Shown: positions 32,498 to 41,206 of the stretch, one piece after another
Numbering within the stretch: position 1 is the first letter of the stretch
Layout of the letters: each line of letters opens with the position of its first letter
Origin: an uncultured Anaerolineae bacterium
Lineage (GTDB): Bacteria; Chloroflexota; Anaerolineae; J036; Brachytrichaceae
DNA length: 64,000 nucleotides
Direction: 5' to 3'
Assembly: GCA_937959265.1 (NCBI GenBank)
Contig: CALGMA010000008.1
Location: 372,001-436,000, forward strand
Notes under the pieces: model-generated
Database searches by the model: none
Told to the model about the DNA's origin: nothing
Seen by the model: the letters and a program-made list of their open reading frames with translations, nothing else
Made by a program: the position numbers and the translations under genes

Positions 32498-33511
32498 ATG
32501 AAATCCGTCCGCCTTCACGCTGCGCATGATTTGCGCGTGCACGAAGAACCCATCCCTGTCCCGATTGCCGATGAGACACTACTCCGTGTCACTGCCGTTG
32601 GCGTGTGCGGCTCCGATTTGCATTGGTACAACGAGGCCGGCATCGGTGATGCTCGGCTGCATCACCCGCTGGTGCTCGGCCATGAGTTCGCTGCTGTGAT
32701 CGCCAACGGCGCGGACAGAGGCCGGCGGGTTGCCGTTGATCCCGCCCTGCCTTGTGGCCGGTGTGTGTGGTGTCGTGAGGGTCATCCGAATTTGTGCCCT
32801 TACACGCGTTTTAGCGGCCATAGCAAGGACGATGGCGCGTTGCGCGAGTTTATGGCCTGGCCAGCGCATGCGCTCTTTCCGCTGCCTGATGCGATAGACG
32901 ACGCGAGCGGCGCGATGCTCGAACCGCTCGGCGTAGCGCTGCACACGGTGGATCTGGCGCATATGCGGCCGGGCATGCACGTTGGGGTGTTCGGCTGCGG
33001 CACGATCGGCCTGCTGACGTTGCAGGTGGCACGCTTGGCCGGCGCGACCTGGTTGTTCGCGACCGATGTGTTGCCTCATCGGCTCGTTGCTGCCCGTGAA
33101 CTCGGCGCGACCGATGTGCTGCAAGCCACCGGCGATGAGCACGCGGAAAGCCAGGCCATCCTCGCTGCAACCGGCGGCCGCGGACTCGATGTGGCCTTTG
33201 AGTGCGCCGGCGATCAGGCCGCTGTGGACGCCGCCTTCGACGCCGTACGCATTGGCGGCAAGGTGATCTTGTGCGGCATCCCATCCGATGATCGCACGTC
33301 GTTCGTCGCCTCGATCGCGCGCCGCAAAGGGCTGACGATTAAGATGGTGCGCCGCATGAAACACGTCTATCCGCGCGCGATCGAGTTGGTATCGCGACGT
33401 TTGGTGAACGTGCAGGCGTTGATTACTCACCGGTATAAACTTGAAGACGCCCCCGAGGCGTTCGCAGTAGCCAATCGCCGGGAGGGCATCAAGGTAATGA
33501 TCGAGCTGTGA
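32498..33511 (+). CDS. Zinc-dependent alcohol/polyol dehydrogenase
   Basis: 337 residues of the medium-chain dehydrogenase family. Catalytic zinc site: Cys of GVCGSD (about 36), GHE (about 62) and the later Glu. All four structural-zinc cysteines are present in CGRCVWCREGHPNLC (about 85-99). NAD loop GCGTIGLLTLQVARLAG (about 164-180). Best guess is sorbitol/threonine dehydrogenase-like activity. I took the ATG at 32498 (MKSVRL); upstream in-frame starts read as leader sequence. Confidence 0.9.
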   Translation: MKSVRLHAAHDLRVHEEPIPVPIADETLLRVTAVGVCGSDLHWYNEAGIGDARLHHPLVLGHEFAAVIANGADRGRRVAVDPALPCGRCVWCREGHPNLCPYTRFSGHSKDDGALREFMAWPAHALFPLPDAIDDASGAMLEPLGVALHTVDLAHMRPGMHVGVFGCGTIGLLTLQVARLAGATWLFATDVLPHRLVAARELGATDVLQATGDEHAESQAILAATGGRGLDVAFECAGDQAAVDAAFDAVRIGGKVILCGIPSDDRTSFVASIARRKGLTIKMVRRMKHVYPRAIELVSRRLVNVQALITHRYKLEDAPEAFAVANRREGIKVMIEL

Positions 33512-33539
33512 GCTACGGGCCGTGAGCTTGGCTCGTAGT
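33512..33539 (+). terminator. Hairpin after the Zn-dehydrogenase gene
   Basis: Ten-bp stem (gctacgggcc with ggctcgtagt, two G-T wobbles) and an 8-base loop directly after the stop codon. No T-run. Neighbouring words (agctcgtagcc) again resemble reiterated spacer sequence. Confidence 0.4.
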
Positions 33540-33584
33540 CTCCAACTCAAAACTCTAAGCTCGTAGCCGATCGCTCACGTTACC

Positions 33585-36083
33585 ATGTCGCAAGGTAAAA
33601 GCAATCCCTCTACAACGACTTTCCCAGCCGTCTATACGGCTGAACAAGCGGCATCGCTTATCGCGCGCTACCAGTCGGTGCGTAAACCGCACCCGTTCGA
33701 CGGGCGCTGCCCTTACGTCGGTATGGCGCCCTTTCGTGAATCCGACGCGCGTTTGTACTTCGGTCATGAGAACCAACTCGAAGCCCTGCTCGATCGCATC
33801 GAGCACGGTGAACGTTTCATCTGCATCCATGGGCCGGCGAAAAGCGGTAAGACCTCGCTGATCCAGGCCGGCTTGACCTTTGCATTGCGCAACGGCGCCA
33901 TAATGGATAGCGACGCCTGGCCGATCCAAACCTTCACACCAGGCGACGCGCCGATGCGCCGACTGACCGATGCCAGCGCAAGTTTGATCGAGCGCGCCGG
34001 CTTGAACCAGGCGATTGCCGACGCCATCCGCCAACATGGCCTGACCAGCCCGGGCGACATGCGCGACTTCGTGGACGCCCTGCTCGGGGCGGATGCTCGG
34101 CGGCGCGTCATGCTCGTCATAGACCAGTTCGAGGATGTCTTCACGTCGGCGGATGAATCCGGACGACGTGCGTTTATCGGCCTTATCACTCAGCTCGCAA
34201 AAGACCCGCCTGTGCGGTTGATCCTCATCCTGGCGATGCGTTCGGAGTTTTTGGATCAACTCGCGCGCTACCCTGAACTTCACAAGCCGTTCATCACGCA
34301 CGCGATCGAACTGCCGTTGATGGAGCCGAAGGAGCTGGCGCGTGCCATCGTGCTGCCGGCGCTGGAGACGGGCGCGACCATCGAGCCGGCGCTGGTTGCG
34401 CGATTGGTGAACGACGTGTACGGCGCACCAGACATGCTGCCCAGGTTGCAGATGATCCTGCGCGACCTGTTCGTGGCCATTCCGGTCAAGCGCGGCGCGG
34501 ATAAGATGCTGCTGTTGGCCGATTACATAGACTTCGGCCCGCTGCGTGAACGGCAAGGTGACCGGCCGCCGGTTGCGACTGCCGAAGAAGCGACGGCCGT
34601 CCAGCGTCCGCTCCGCGAGGCGCTGGGCGAGCAGCGCGCGGTGTCGCACTTTGCCCGCCAGGAGGCGCGCCTGCGCCTGATGAAGACCGTGACGGTCGTC
34701 GCAGCGGTGCTCGGTGCGCTCGCGGTTGCATTCGGCGCATTTGGTCTTGTCCAGCGCGCGCAATTCAGCCAACAGGCCGAAGCTGCGGCTACGGCGGAAG
34801 CCGTTGCGCAAGCCGACGCTACACGCGCAGTGCAGACGGCCAGCGCCGCCAGCTTTGCCCAATCCACAGCCGAGACGCGAGCGACGCGCGCCGAGGCAGA
34901 GCGCCAGATCGCCGTCGCGACGCGCATCGCTGCCGAGGCCGCTGCGACCCAGTCGGCTGCGGCGCGTCAGCTCGCGATGGACGAGCGCGCTGCAGCGATT
35001 GCGCTTGCCACCGGCGTCGTCAACCGCGAGCAAAACGCCGTGATGATGGAGGCAACGATCAGCGCCGTCGCGACGCAATCGCGCGCGCAGGTGCGCGATG
35101 CACTCGCTGCTAAAGCGACTGCCGAAGTAAATCTGCTGACTACGCGCTCGCGCGAGCTGGCCGCCGTCGCGCTCAACCAACTGGCCGACGACCCGCAGCT
35201 TGCGCTGTTGATCGCGATCGAGGCGGAGCAGGCCGCCCCCACATCGCAAGCAGAGGATGCGTTGCGGCTATCTATGGCGCGCGCCTTCCCCGACGATGGC
35301 GCCTTTCGTCATCCGGCTGCGGTGACCGATGCGCGTTTCTCATCCGACGGCAGGTATCTGCTCACGGCCAGCCGTGATGGCGTGGCGCGCCTTTGGGACA
35401 TCGCGTCGGGCGAGGTAATCACAGCGTTCCGCGGGCATTTGGGGCAGGTGACGAGCGCGGCGTTCTCGCCGACCGGGGGTCAAATCGCCACGGCCAGCAC
35501 TGACCGCACGGCGCGCATATGGAACCTGGACACCGGGCGCACCATTACCGTGCTGGTAGGGCATACCGGCGTCGTGAATGATGCTGCCTTCTCACCCGAT
35601 GGTGAGCTGCTCGTAACCGGCGGTGCAGACCGCACTGTACGCGTGTGGAATCTGGCGTCTGGGGCGTTGCTCACCAACCCGATTCAACTGAGCGCGGTCG
35701 TTAGCCAGGTCGTCTTCCTGGAGAATGGCGAGATTGGCGTCTTGACCGCAGATGGCGCGGAGCGGTTCGACATGCGCACCGGCCTGAGCGTCGGTCCATG
35801 GTCTCAGGACGGGTCGCCACAGTTCACCCGCCTGCCGGGTGGCGCGCTGGCCGTGCAACACGCCGGTGCTGCGGTGACCCTATACGGCCACGCTGCGCCG
35901 GCGACGGTGGCGGATGTGCGCGCCGACCGCGCCGTCACAGTAAGCGCCGACGGCACGGCGCGCGCGCATCTGTTGCGCGTGGATGCGCTGATCGAGCGGG
36001 CGCGCTCGCTGCTCGGTCGCGAGTTGACCTGCGCCGAGCGCGTCCGCTTTCTCAACGAGGCGCGCCAGTGTCCTGCGCCGTAG
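33585..36083 (+). CDS. STAND-type NTPase with membrane helix, coiled coil and WD40 repeats
   Basis: 832 residues. Order: NTPase domain with Walker A GPAKSGKTS (about 83-91) and Walker B VMLVIDQFED (about 173-182), winged region, one membrane helix (about 366-388), an Ala/Thr/Glu-rich coiled coil (about 390-560), and four or so WD40 blades (about 570-800, AVTDARFSSDGRYLLTASRDG, RLWD, TARIWNLDTG). STAND proteins are signal-triggered switches, used in signalling and in some phage-defence systems; no effector domain is visible. It stands alone, about 70 bases after the dehydrogenase and convergent with the epimerase gene. Confidence 0.85.
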   Translation: MSQGKSNPSTTTFPAVYTAEQAASLIARYQSVRKPHPFDGRCPYVGMAPFRESDARLYFGHENQLEALLDRIEHGERFICIHGPAKSGKTSLIQAGLTFALRNGAIMDSDAWPIQTFTPGDAPMRRLTDASASLIERAGLNQAIADAIRQHGLTSPGDMRDFVDALLGADARRRVMLVIDQFEDVFTSADESGRRAFIGLITQLAKDPPVRLILILAMRSEFLDQLARYPELHKPFITHAIELPLMEPKELARAIVLPALETGATIEPALVARLVNDVYGAPDMLPRLQMILRDLFVAIPVKRGADKMLLLADYIDFGPLRERQGDRPPVATAEEATAVQRPLREALGEQRAVSHFARQEARLRLMKTVTVVAAVLGALAVAFGAFGLVQRAQFSQQAEAAATAEAVAQADATRAVQTASAASFAQSTAETRATRAEAERQIAVATRIAAEAAATQSAAARQLAMDERAAAIALATGVVNREQNAVMMEATISAVATQSRAQVRDALAAKATAEVNLLTTRSRELAAVALNQLADDPQLALLIAIEAEQAAPTSQAEDALRLSMARAFPDDGAFRHPAAVTDARFSSDGRYLLTASRDGVARLWDIASGEVITAFRGHLGQVTSAAFSPTGGQIATASTDRTARIWNLDTGRTITVLVGHTGVVNDAAFSPDGELLVTGGADRTVRVWNLASGALLTNPIQLSAVVSQVVFLENGEIGVLTADGAERFDMRTGLSVGPWSQDGSPQFTRLPGGALAVQHAGAAVTLYGHAAPATVADVRADRAVTVSADGTARAHLLRVDALIERARSLLGRELTCAERVRFLNEARQCPAP

Positions 36084-36153
36084 CGAAGGCGGGTTAGAAC
36101 CGCCCGACTCGACTATTGCGCTGGGGTTGATGCCAATGAGCCGGCATACGGCC

Positions 36154-37056
36154 CTATTTCATATGCTTGCGCAGCGTCTTGATGGATTCGGCCACCAGCC
36201 AAGAGTAGAACTCTTCGCTGAGCACGCCGCTGCCGTGATCTTCGATGAACTTGAGCTGCTCCGGCGTGAGCGTCTTGTCGGCGGCGGCCAGCGCGTTCTT
36301 GTAGGGATTGGCCGGCGTGCGGTCAATCGGCGGCACGAATTCGACCGTGAGCGAGCCTTTGTAGCCGATCTTCTCCAGCGTCTGGAACAGCTTGCGCCAG
36401 TTCAGCATGCCCATGCCGCAGGCCATGCGGTTATTGTCGGCCACGTGTAGGTCGTAGAGCTTCTTTCCGGCGTTCTCGATGGCCTTGAACATGTCGGCCT
36501 CTTCCTGGTTCATGTGGTACACGTCCAGGCACACGCCGACATCCGGGGCGACGGCCTTGGCCAGCAACAACGCCTGATCGTGGCGGTTGAGGAAGTTCGT
36601 CTCGAAGCGGTTGAGCGGCTCGATGGCGATCTTCACGCCGAGCGCTTTGGCGTGGGCGTGCACCTCCTTCAAGCCTTCGATGGCCCATTGCCATTCTTCC
36701 TCCGGCGATGCCATGGCCTTTACCTTGCCGACTTCGCTGGGTACGATGGACATCACGCGCCCGCCCAGCTCATCCACCATGGTGACGCACCTTTGCAAAT
36801 AGTCCACCGAGCTGGCGCGCACGGCTGGATCGGCGTGAATCAGGTCGCGCCCGGCGAACATTAAGCTGATTGAGCCGTAGCACTTGATCTTGTTCTCCTT
36901 CAGCATCTTTCGCACAGCAGCCGTGCCAGGTGCGCCGGGCGCAAGCTCGACGCTATCGTAGCTAATCTCGATGGCGTCGTAGCCATATTTGGCCAGCCGG
37001 CGAATGGTGATCTCCACGGGCTCCGCCCGCATCCAGTTGTGCATTGAAACGAGCAT
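36154..37056 (-). CDS. D-tagatose/D-psicose 3-epimerase-like TIM barrel
   Basis: 300 residues, xylose-isomerase-like fold. Metal ligands in order: Glu in IEPLNRFETNFLN (about 145), Asp in LDVYHMNQEE (about 178), His in YDLHVADNNR (about 203) and Glu in VEFVPP (about 237). The IEPLNRFE and DVYHMN motifs are those of ketose 3-epimerases (D-tagatose/D-psicose 3-epimerase family). Last of four minus-strand genes that diverge from the SorC regulator, so part of the sugar locus. Confidence 0.88.
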   Translation of the reverse strand: MLVSMHNWMRAEPVEITIRRLAKYGYDAIEISYDSVELAPGAPGTAAVRKMLKENKIKCYGSISLMFAGRDLIHADPAVRASSVDYLQRCVTMVDELGGRVMSIVPSEVGKVKAMASPEEEWQWAIEGLKEVHAHAKALGVKIAIEPLNRFETNFLNRHDQALLLAKAVAPDVGVCLDVYHMNQEEADMFKAIENAGKKLYDLHVADNNRMACGMGMLNWRKLFQTLEKIGYKGSLTVEFVPPIDRTPANPYKNALAAADKTLTPEQLKFIEDHGSGVLSEEFYSWLVAESIKTLRKHMK

Positions 37057-37219
37057 GGTAGTGTGTCCTCCGGTTCGATAGATTGTTGTGTTTCCGTATC
37101 GCGTATGGCGTTATCGCGCCTTATATCTCGAGTTCGATGTCTTGTGTCCTGCGCCTCTCATCACGCTCCAATTGGTGCATGACACGAGAACACATGTGAC
37201 ACGTAATACGCGACACGGC
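37057..37219. repeat. Intergenic repeat-rich gap
   Basis: 163 bases with words tatcgcgtatggcgttatcg and cacgtaatacgcgacac (37200-37216), the latter nearly the same as the hairpin stem at 29430-29446. No gene seen. Confidence 0.4.
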
Positions 37220-38155
37220 TCATCCTGAATACAGACTGCGTGCGTCGGGCGGCTGGCCCTGCAACACGGCCAGCACATTCCGTGCACAGAACAGGCACAC
37301 TTCGCGATAGGTGCGGTCGGTCAGGCCGGCCACGTGCGGCGTAAGCGTGACCCGCTTGCAGCGTAACAGCGGATCGTCGGATGCCGGCGGCTGTTGCGTC
37401 AGCACGTCGGCCGCGAATGCACCGAGCCGGCCTTCGCACAGCGCCTGGGCCAGCGCGCGCTGGTCAATCAACGCGCCGCGCGCGGTGTTGACTAGAATCG
37501 CGCCGGGCTTCATCAGCGCCAGCTCACGCGCGCCGATCAAGCCTCGCGTCTCCTCGCTCAGCGCGATGTGAAGGCTGATCACGTCGGCTTCGCGCAGCAG
37601 ATTGTCCAGCGCGCGATAGGCGAAGCGCGCGTCACGCTTCTGGCGACTCCAATAGATCACTTGCATCCCTAATGCTTGCCCGATCCATGCGACGCGCGCG
37701 CCGATGTTGCCCAACCCAACCACGCCCAGCGTTTTACCGTTCAACTCGATGCCTGCGTAGTCGTTGCGCACGTGCCAATTGCCGGCCTTGACCTGCGCAT
37801 CCAGATAGGCGGCCCTGCGCGCTGCCATCAGCATGAGCATGATGGCGTGCTCGGCGGTGGTCTGCGCGTTCAGGCCAGGTGCGAAGATCACGGCGATACC
37901 CAGTTCCCTGGCTGCATCGAGATCCACCGTATCCAAGCCGGCGCCGGCGCGCGAGACGGCCTTCAGACTCGCGCCACAGGCCTGCATCAGCGCGCGCGTG
38001 ATCCGGCCCTTGCCCCTCGTCAGGATGGCAGCTACCTCGCTCTGTCGTGCGATTTCTAGCGCTTGTGGCTCGGCGGCAGCCAGCATGACCCGATCGTGCC
38101 GCGCTAGCAGTGCCTCGGCTTCGGGATGCAGCGTCTCCAGCAGCAGAATCGCCAT
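37220..38155 (-). CDS. D-isomer-specific 2-hydroxyacid dehydrogenase
   Basis: 311 residues, NAD-dependent family. GLGNIGARVAW (about residues 147-157) is the Rossmann loop; Arg of NTARGALID (about 231) and His of TPHVAGLT (about 279) are conserved. The usual catalytic Glu, 29 residues after that Arg in the motif DVxxxEP, is Gln here (DVLTQQPP), as in formate dehydrogenases. The reaction may be a variant one, or the protein may be less active. Lies between the VOC gene (59 bases) and the epimerase gene (163 bases). Confidence 0.9.
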   Translation of the reverse strand: MAILLLETLHPEAEALLARHDRVMLAAAEPQALEIARQSEVAAILTRGKGRITRALMQACGASLKAVSRAGAGLDTVDLDAARELGIAVIFAPGLNAQTTAEHAIMLMLMAARRAAYLDAQVKAGNWHVRNDYAGIELNGKTLGVVGLGNIGARVAWIGQALGMQVIYWSRQKRDARFAYRALDNLLREADVISLHIALSEETRGLIGARELALMKPGAILVNTARGALIDQRALAQALCEGRLGAFAADVLTQQPPASDDPLLRCKRVTLTPHVAGLTDRTYREVCLFCARNVLAVLQGQPPDARSLYSG

Positions 38156-38214
38156 CGGTGTGGTTTGGAGTCAGGTCGCCCCAAGCGGTTCGACTCCTCG
38201 CTACCGCTCGATCG

Positions 38215-38718
38215 TTAGTTCGCATTCACTGCTTCTGCCTCGGCGAACGTCTTGGCCCGTCGTCGGCCGCGTGGGTCGTTGCGCCCGCTCACGAATACGC
38301 CGCGCTCTGGCTCGACCTGTGGATCGGCGAATACCTCGGCGTCCACCAGCGTGCCCGGTTTGCATGAGATCTCGATCAGGTTGCCGGCCGGGTCGCGCAG
38401 GAACATCTGCATCGCGCCATCGGGCAGCATGCGGGTCTTGCCCCACGGACCGGTGTCGAGGATGCCCAGCGCTTTGGCTTTGCGGAAGATCGGCATGAAC
38501 TCGTCCACCTGCAGGCACACATGGCCGCGAAAGGAGTGCACGTCGTCCCATTCGGTCACATGCAACTGCTGGCGTTCGCCGATTTTGTAGAACTGCGCCG
38601 GGAAGTCGAGCGGCACCATGTTGACCGGCTCCAGCCCGAGCACTTCTTCGTAGAAAGCGCAGGCTTTCTCCAGATCATCCACGATGACCGTCACATGATG
38701 GATTTGTTCGACTTTCAT
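38215..38718 (-). CDS. VOC/glyoxalase-fold protein
   Basis: 167 residues. One VOC module: MKVEQIHHVTVIVDDLEKACAFYEEVLGLE at the start, with metal ligands likely His of HHVT, His of HVTEW (about 54), His of GHVCLQ (about 65) and Glu of LIEIS (about 120). Catalyses an isomerisation, ring opening or lyase reaction in this superfamily; substrate unknown. The last 35 residues are charged and outside the domain. The ATG at 38718 starts the conserved domain directly. Confidence 0.85.
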   Translation of the reverse strand: MKVEQIHHVTVIVDDLEKACAFYEEVLGLEPVNMVPLDFPAQFYKIGERQQLHVTEWDDVHSFRGHVCLQVDEFMPIFRKAKALGILDTGPWGKTRMLPDGAMQMFLRDPAGNLIEISCKPGTLVDAEVFADPQVEPERGVFVSGRNDPRGRRRAKTFAEAEAVNAN

Positions 38719-38834
38719 ATCGCTCCTGTTGGGCGGCAAGCGCCCTTTGTTGGGTTGCCGAGTGTCACACGTTTGTGGTCTATCAGTTGTAACGCATAGG
38801 CCGCAAAACGCAACGACCTATCCAAAGATCCTTG

Positions 38835-40001
38835 CTACGTTTTCACCGCATGTTGCTCCACGAATGTTTGGCGCGGCGTCACACCGAGGCCGGGCCGAAC
38901 CGGCGCGGTGATCATGCCGTCGTGTACTTCGATTTGCTCCTCCGGAAGCTCTCGCAGTAACGGGTTTGCGCCGAGCGAATATTCCAGGATGATGGCGCTG
39001 GGGCTAGCAAATGCCAGGTGTAAGCCGGCGGCGAACGATAGCGCCGACCCCCATAGGTGCGGCGCGAGCGCAAGTTGATGCACTTCGGCCAGCGCGGCGA
39101 TGCGCCGGCCTTCGGTGACGCCGCCGCAGATGGCCAGGTCCGGCTGCAGCACGTCCACGGCGCGGCGCTGGATGAGATCGCGGAAGTCGAAGCGGGTGAA
39201 TTCGCTTTCGCCAGCGGCGATCGGCATTTGGGCGTGCGCACGCACTTCGGCGGCGCCGTCGCGGTCGTCGGTGTTTACCGGCTCTTCGAACCAGAACAGA
39301 TCACATTCGGCCACGCCGTCGCAAAAGCGCTTCGCTTCCGGCACGCTATAAGTGCCGTGCGCGTCGGCCATGAGCTTGATCTTCGGGCCGAGTGCCCGGC
39401 GCGCTGCCTGCACCCGTGCGACGCTCGCATCTACGTCGCCATCCATCACACCCACACGCATTTTCACGGCTCGGAAGCCCTTGTTCACGTAGCCCAGCAG
39501 TTGCCGGCCAATCCCGTCCACGTCCGCCCAGCCGCCGCTGGCATAGGCGGGCATCGCGTCGCGGCATGCGCCGCCGAGCAACTGAACAACCGGGCAGTTC
39601 AGCAGCTTCCCATTTAAGTCCCACAGCGCCATATCCACGCCGCTCATGGCGGCGATGGTCAGCCCACGCCGGCCGAGGATGGGGAAGGCCCGCCCGCGCG
39701 TCAGCGCGTAGTGATCGCGCACCCCGTTGTACATGCGCTCCCACAGCCGGTTGATCTCGCGCGGGTCCTGGCCGATGAGCAGTGGGCGCAGCTCTTCGCG
39801 AACGCACGTGACCAGCGAGGCACATACCGCTGCGCTGCCCACGCCGGCCTTGGCCTCGCCGTAGCCGGTTAGGCCGTCGTCGGTGGTGACGGTGACAAGC
39901 GTCATGTCGAAAGAGGTGATGCGACCGAAGTCGGAGACGTGTTGCTGCTCCGGAGGAATTGGACAATGTAGCCAGGTCGCCGTGACGTCTGCGATGCGCA
40001 T
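38835..40001 (-). CDS. Enolase-superfamily sugar acid dehydratase (mandelate racemase type)
   Basis: 388 residues. Capping domain at the N-terminus and TIM barrel with Lys of AVKMRVG (about 168), metal ligands Asp of LMADAHG (about 199), Glu of FEEPVN (about 225), Glu of AAGESEF (about 251) and His of PHLWGSA (about 301). This is the mandelate racemase subgroup, mostly dehydratases of sugar acids such as galactonate or gluconate; which acid is unknown. First gene of the minus-strand group and divergent from the SorC regulator by 199 bases. Confidence 0.92.
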   Translation of the reverse strand: MRIADVTATWLHCPIPPEQQHVSDFGRITSFDMTLVTVTTDDGLTGYGEAKAGVGSAAVCASLVTCVREELRPLLIGQDPREINRLWERMYNGVRDHYALTRGRAFPILGRRGLTIAAMSGVDMALWDLNGKLLNCPVVQLLGGACRDAMPAYASGGWADVDGIGRQLLGYVNKGFRAVKMRVGVMDGDVDASVARVQAARRALGPKIKLMADAHGTYSVPEAKRFCDGVAECDLFWFEEPVNTDDRDGAAEVRAHAQMPIAAGESEFTRFDFRDLIQRRAVDVLQPDLAICGGVTEGRRIAALAEVHQLALAPHLWGSALSFAAGLHLAFASPSAIILEYSLGANPLLRELPEEQIEVHDGMITAPVRPGLGVTPRQTFVEQHAVKT

Positions 40002-40119
40002 ATGAGAAGTATAGGGGCGATGCGCCGGATGTGTGAAACGCCCGGCTCTGCGCGCAGGCCTCGCCGAGGCGGCCAGTTTGCACAGCGATGGGGAATCCGG
40101 TTTACAGGACGACATTAAA

Positions 40120-40144
40120 TTCACATTTGTGAATGTTATTCACA
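40120..40144. promoter_or_regulatory. Candidate SorC-family operator: two overlapping palindromes
   Basis: Three copies of one half-site in alternating orientation: TTCACA (40120-40125), TGTGAA (40128-40133), TTCACA (40139-40144). They make a short palindrome (2-base spacer) and a longer one (5-base spacer). The array sits six bases before a TTGACA -35 box and between divergent genes, the right place for autoregulation by the SorC protein and control of the enolase-type gene. Confidence 0.55.
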
Positions 40145-40149
40145 TTTGC

Positions 40150-40179
40150 TTGACAAAGTGTCGGGTTCATCGCTATCTT
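40150..40179 (+). promoter_or_regulatory. Putative sigma-70 promoter of the SorC gene
   Basis: TTGACA at 40150-40155 and TATCTT at 40174-40179 (spacing 18), leading to the ATG at 40201. The -35 box is a perfect consensus; the -10 box matches it only moderately. A start this close to the ATG would leave a leader of fewer than 20 bases. Confidence 0.45.
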
Positions 40180-40200
40180 CCTCTCAGCTCCGGAAGCGCC

Positions 40201-41178
40201 ATGACTGCGGTGAATCACCTCTCCGACGAGCGACTCGAAATGCTCGCGCAGATCGCCGAGCTGTACTTTGTTCGTGGGCTGAACCAGGCGCAGATTGCCG
40301 AAAGGACGAGTTACTCGCGCTCCATGATCTCGCGGTTATTGACCGAGGCGCGCGACCAGGGAGTCGTCGAGATTCGCATTCACCATCCGCTGCGCCGTTC
40401 CACAACGCTCGAACGCGCCCTGCAATCGCGATTCGATCTGGTGCATGTGCGCGTGATAGAAGATCACCACCTTGGCGAGTCGGAAACGCTGCGCAAGGTC
40501 GGTGCGTTGGCTGCCGGCTTGTTGGCCGATTTGGTGCAAGACGGCATGACCGTCGGCGTGTCGTGGGGGAGCACCCTGCTCGCCGTCACCGATGCTCTGC
40601 GCGGGCAACCCCGGAGCCAGGTGCATGTGGTTCAGATGATCGGCTCGCTGGGCACGCGCCTGCCGGAGCTGGATGGCGCAGACCTGGCGCGGCGCATCGC
40701 CCGCGCCTTCAACGCCACCTACGCGACGCTGCCGGCGCCGATGCTCACTAGCGATGAGCAGACGCGTGAAGCGCTGTTGCGTGACGAGCGTATTCGCGAG
40801 GTGTTTGCGCAGATCCGACGCGCCCAACTGGCGCTCGTCGGGATCGGCTCGGTGGATCCTGAGCATTCGGCATTGGTGCGCGCCGGCTTCCTCAAGCCGC
40901 GCCAATCGCTGGAGATGCAGCGACAGGCCGGCGCAGTAGGCGATGTGTGCGCCATCCCCTTCGACGCGCAAGGGCGCGTCCTCAATCTGCCGATTAGCAA
41001 GCGCGTGATGAGCGTGGATGCCCCGATGCTGATGCGCATCCCGGTGCGGCTGGGCGTAGCGTGTGGCCAGGCAAAGACACTGCCGGTGTTGGGCGCGCTG
41101 CGCAGCGGCCTGGTGAACGCGTTGGTGATCGATGAGGCGACTGCAGCATCCGTGCTGCGCCTAGCCGATCCGGCCTGA
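40201..41178 (+). CDS. SorC/DeoR-type sugar-binding transcriptional regulator
   Basis: 325 residues. N-terminal HTH ([32 protein letters not shown], about residues 27-59), then a sugar-phosphate-binding domain of the SorC family (VGVSWGSTL about 117; VVQMIGSLG about 143). Such regulators sense a phosphorylated sugar or polyol and control neighbouring catabolic operons. It lies between the divergent enolase-type gene and the E1 gene (28 bases downstream), and probably controls the whole 36-58.7 kb locus. Confidence 0.93.
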   Translation: MTAVNHLSDERLEMLAQIAELYFVRGLNQAQIAERTSYSRSMISRLLTEARDQGVVEIRIHHPLRRSTTLERALQSRFDLVHVRVIEDHHLGESETLRKVGALAAGLLADLVQDGMTVGVSWGSTLLAVTDALRGQPRSQVHVVQMIGSLGTRLPELDGADLARRIARAFNATYATLPAPMLTSDEQTREALLRDERIREVFAQIRRAQLALVGIGSVDPEHSALVRAGFLKPRQSLEMQRQAGAVGDVCAIPFDAQGRVLNLPISKRVMSVDAPMLMRIPVRLGVACGQAKTLPVLGALRSGLVNALVIDEATAASVLRLADPA

Positions 41179-41206
41179 TCACATTGCTTGTTTCTCTCGA
41201 TGCACC

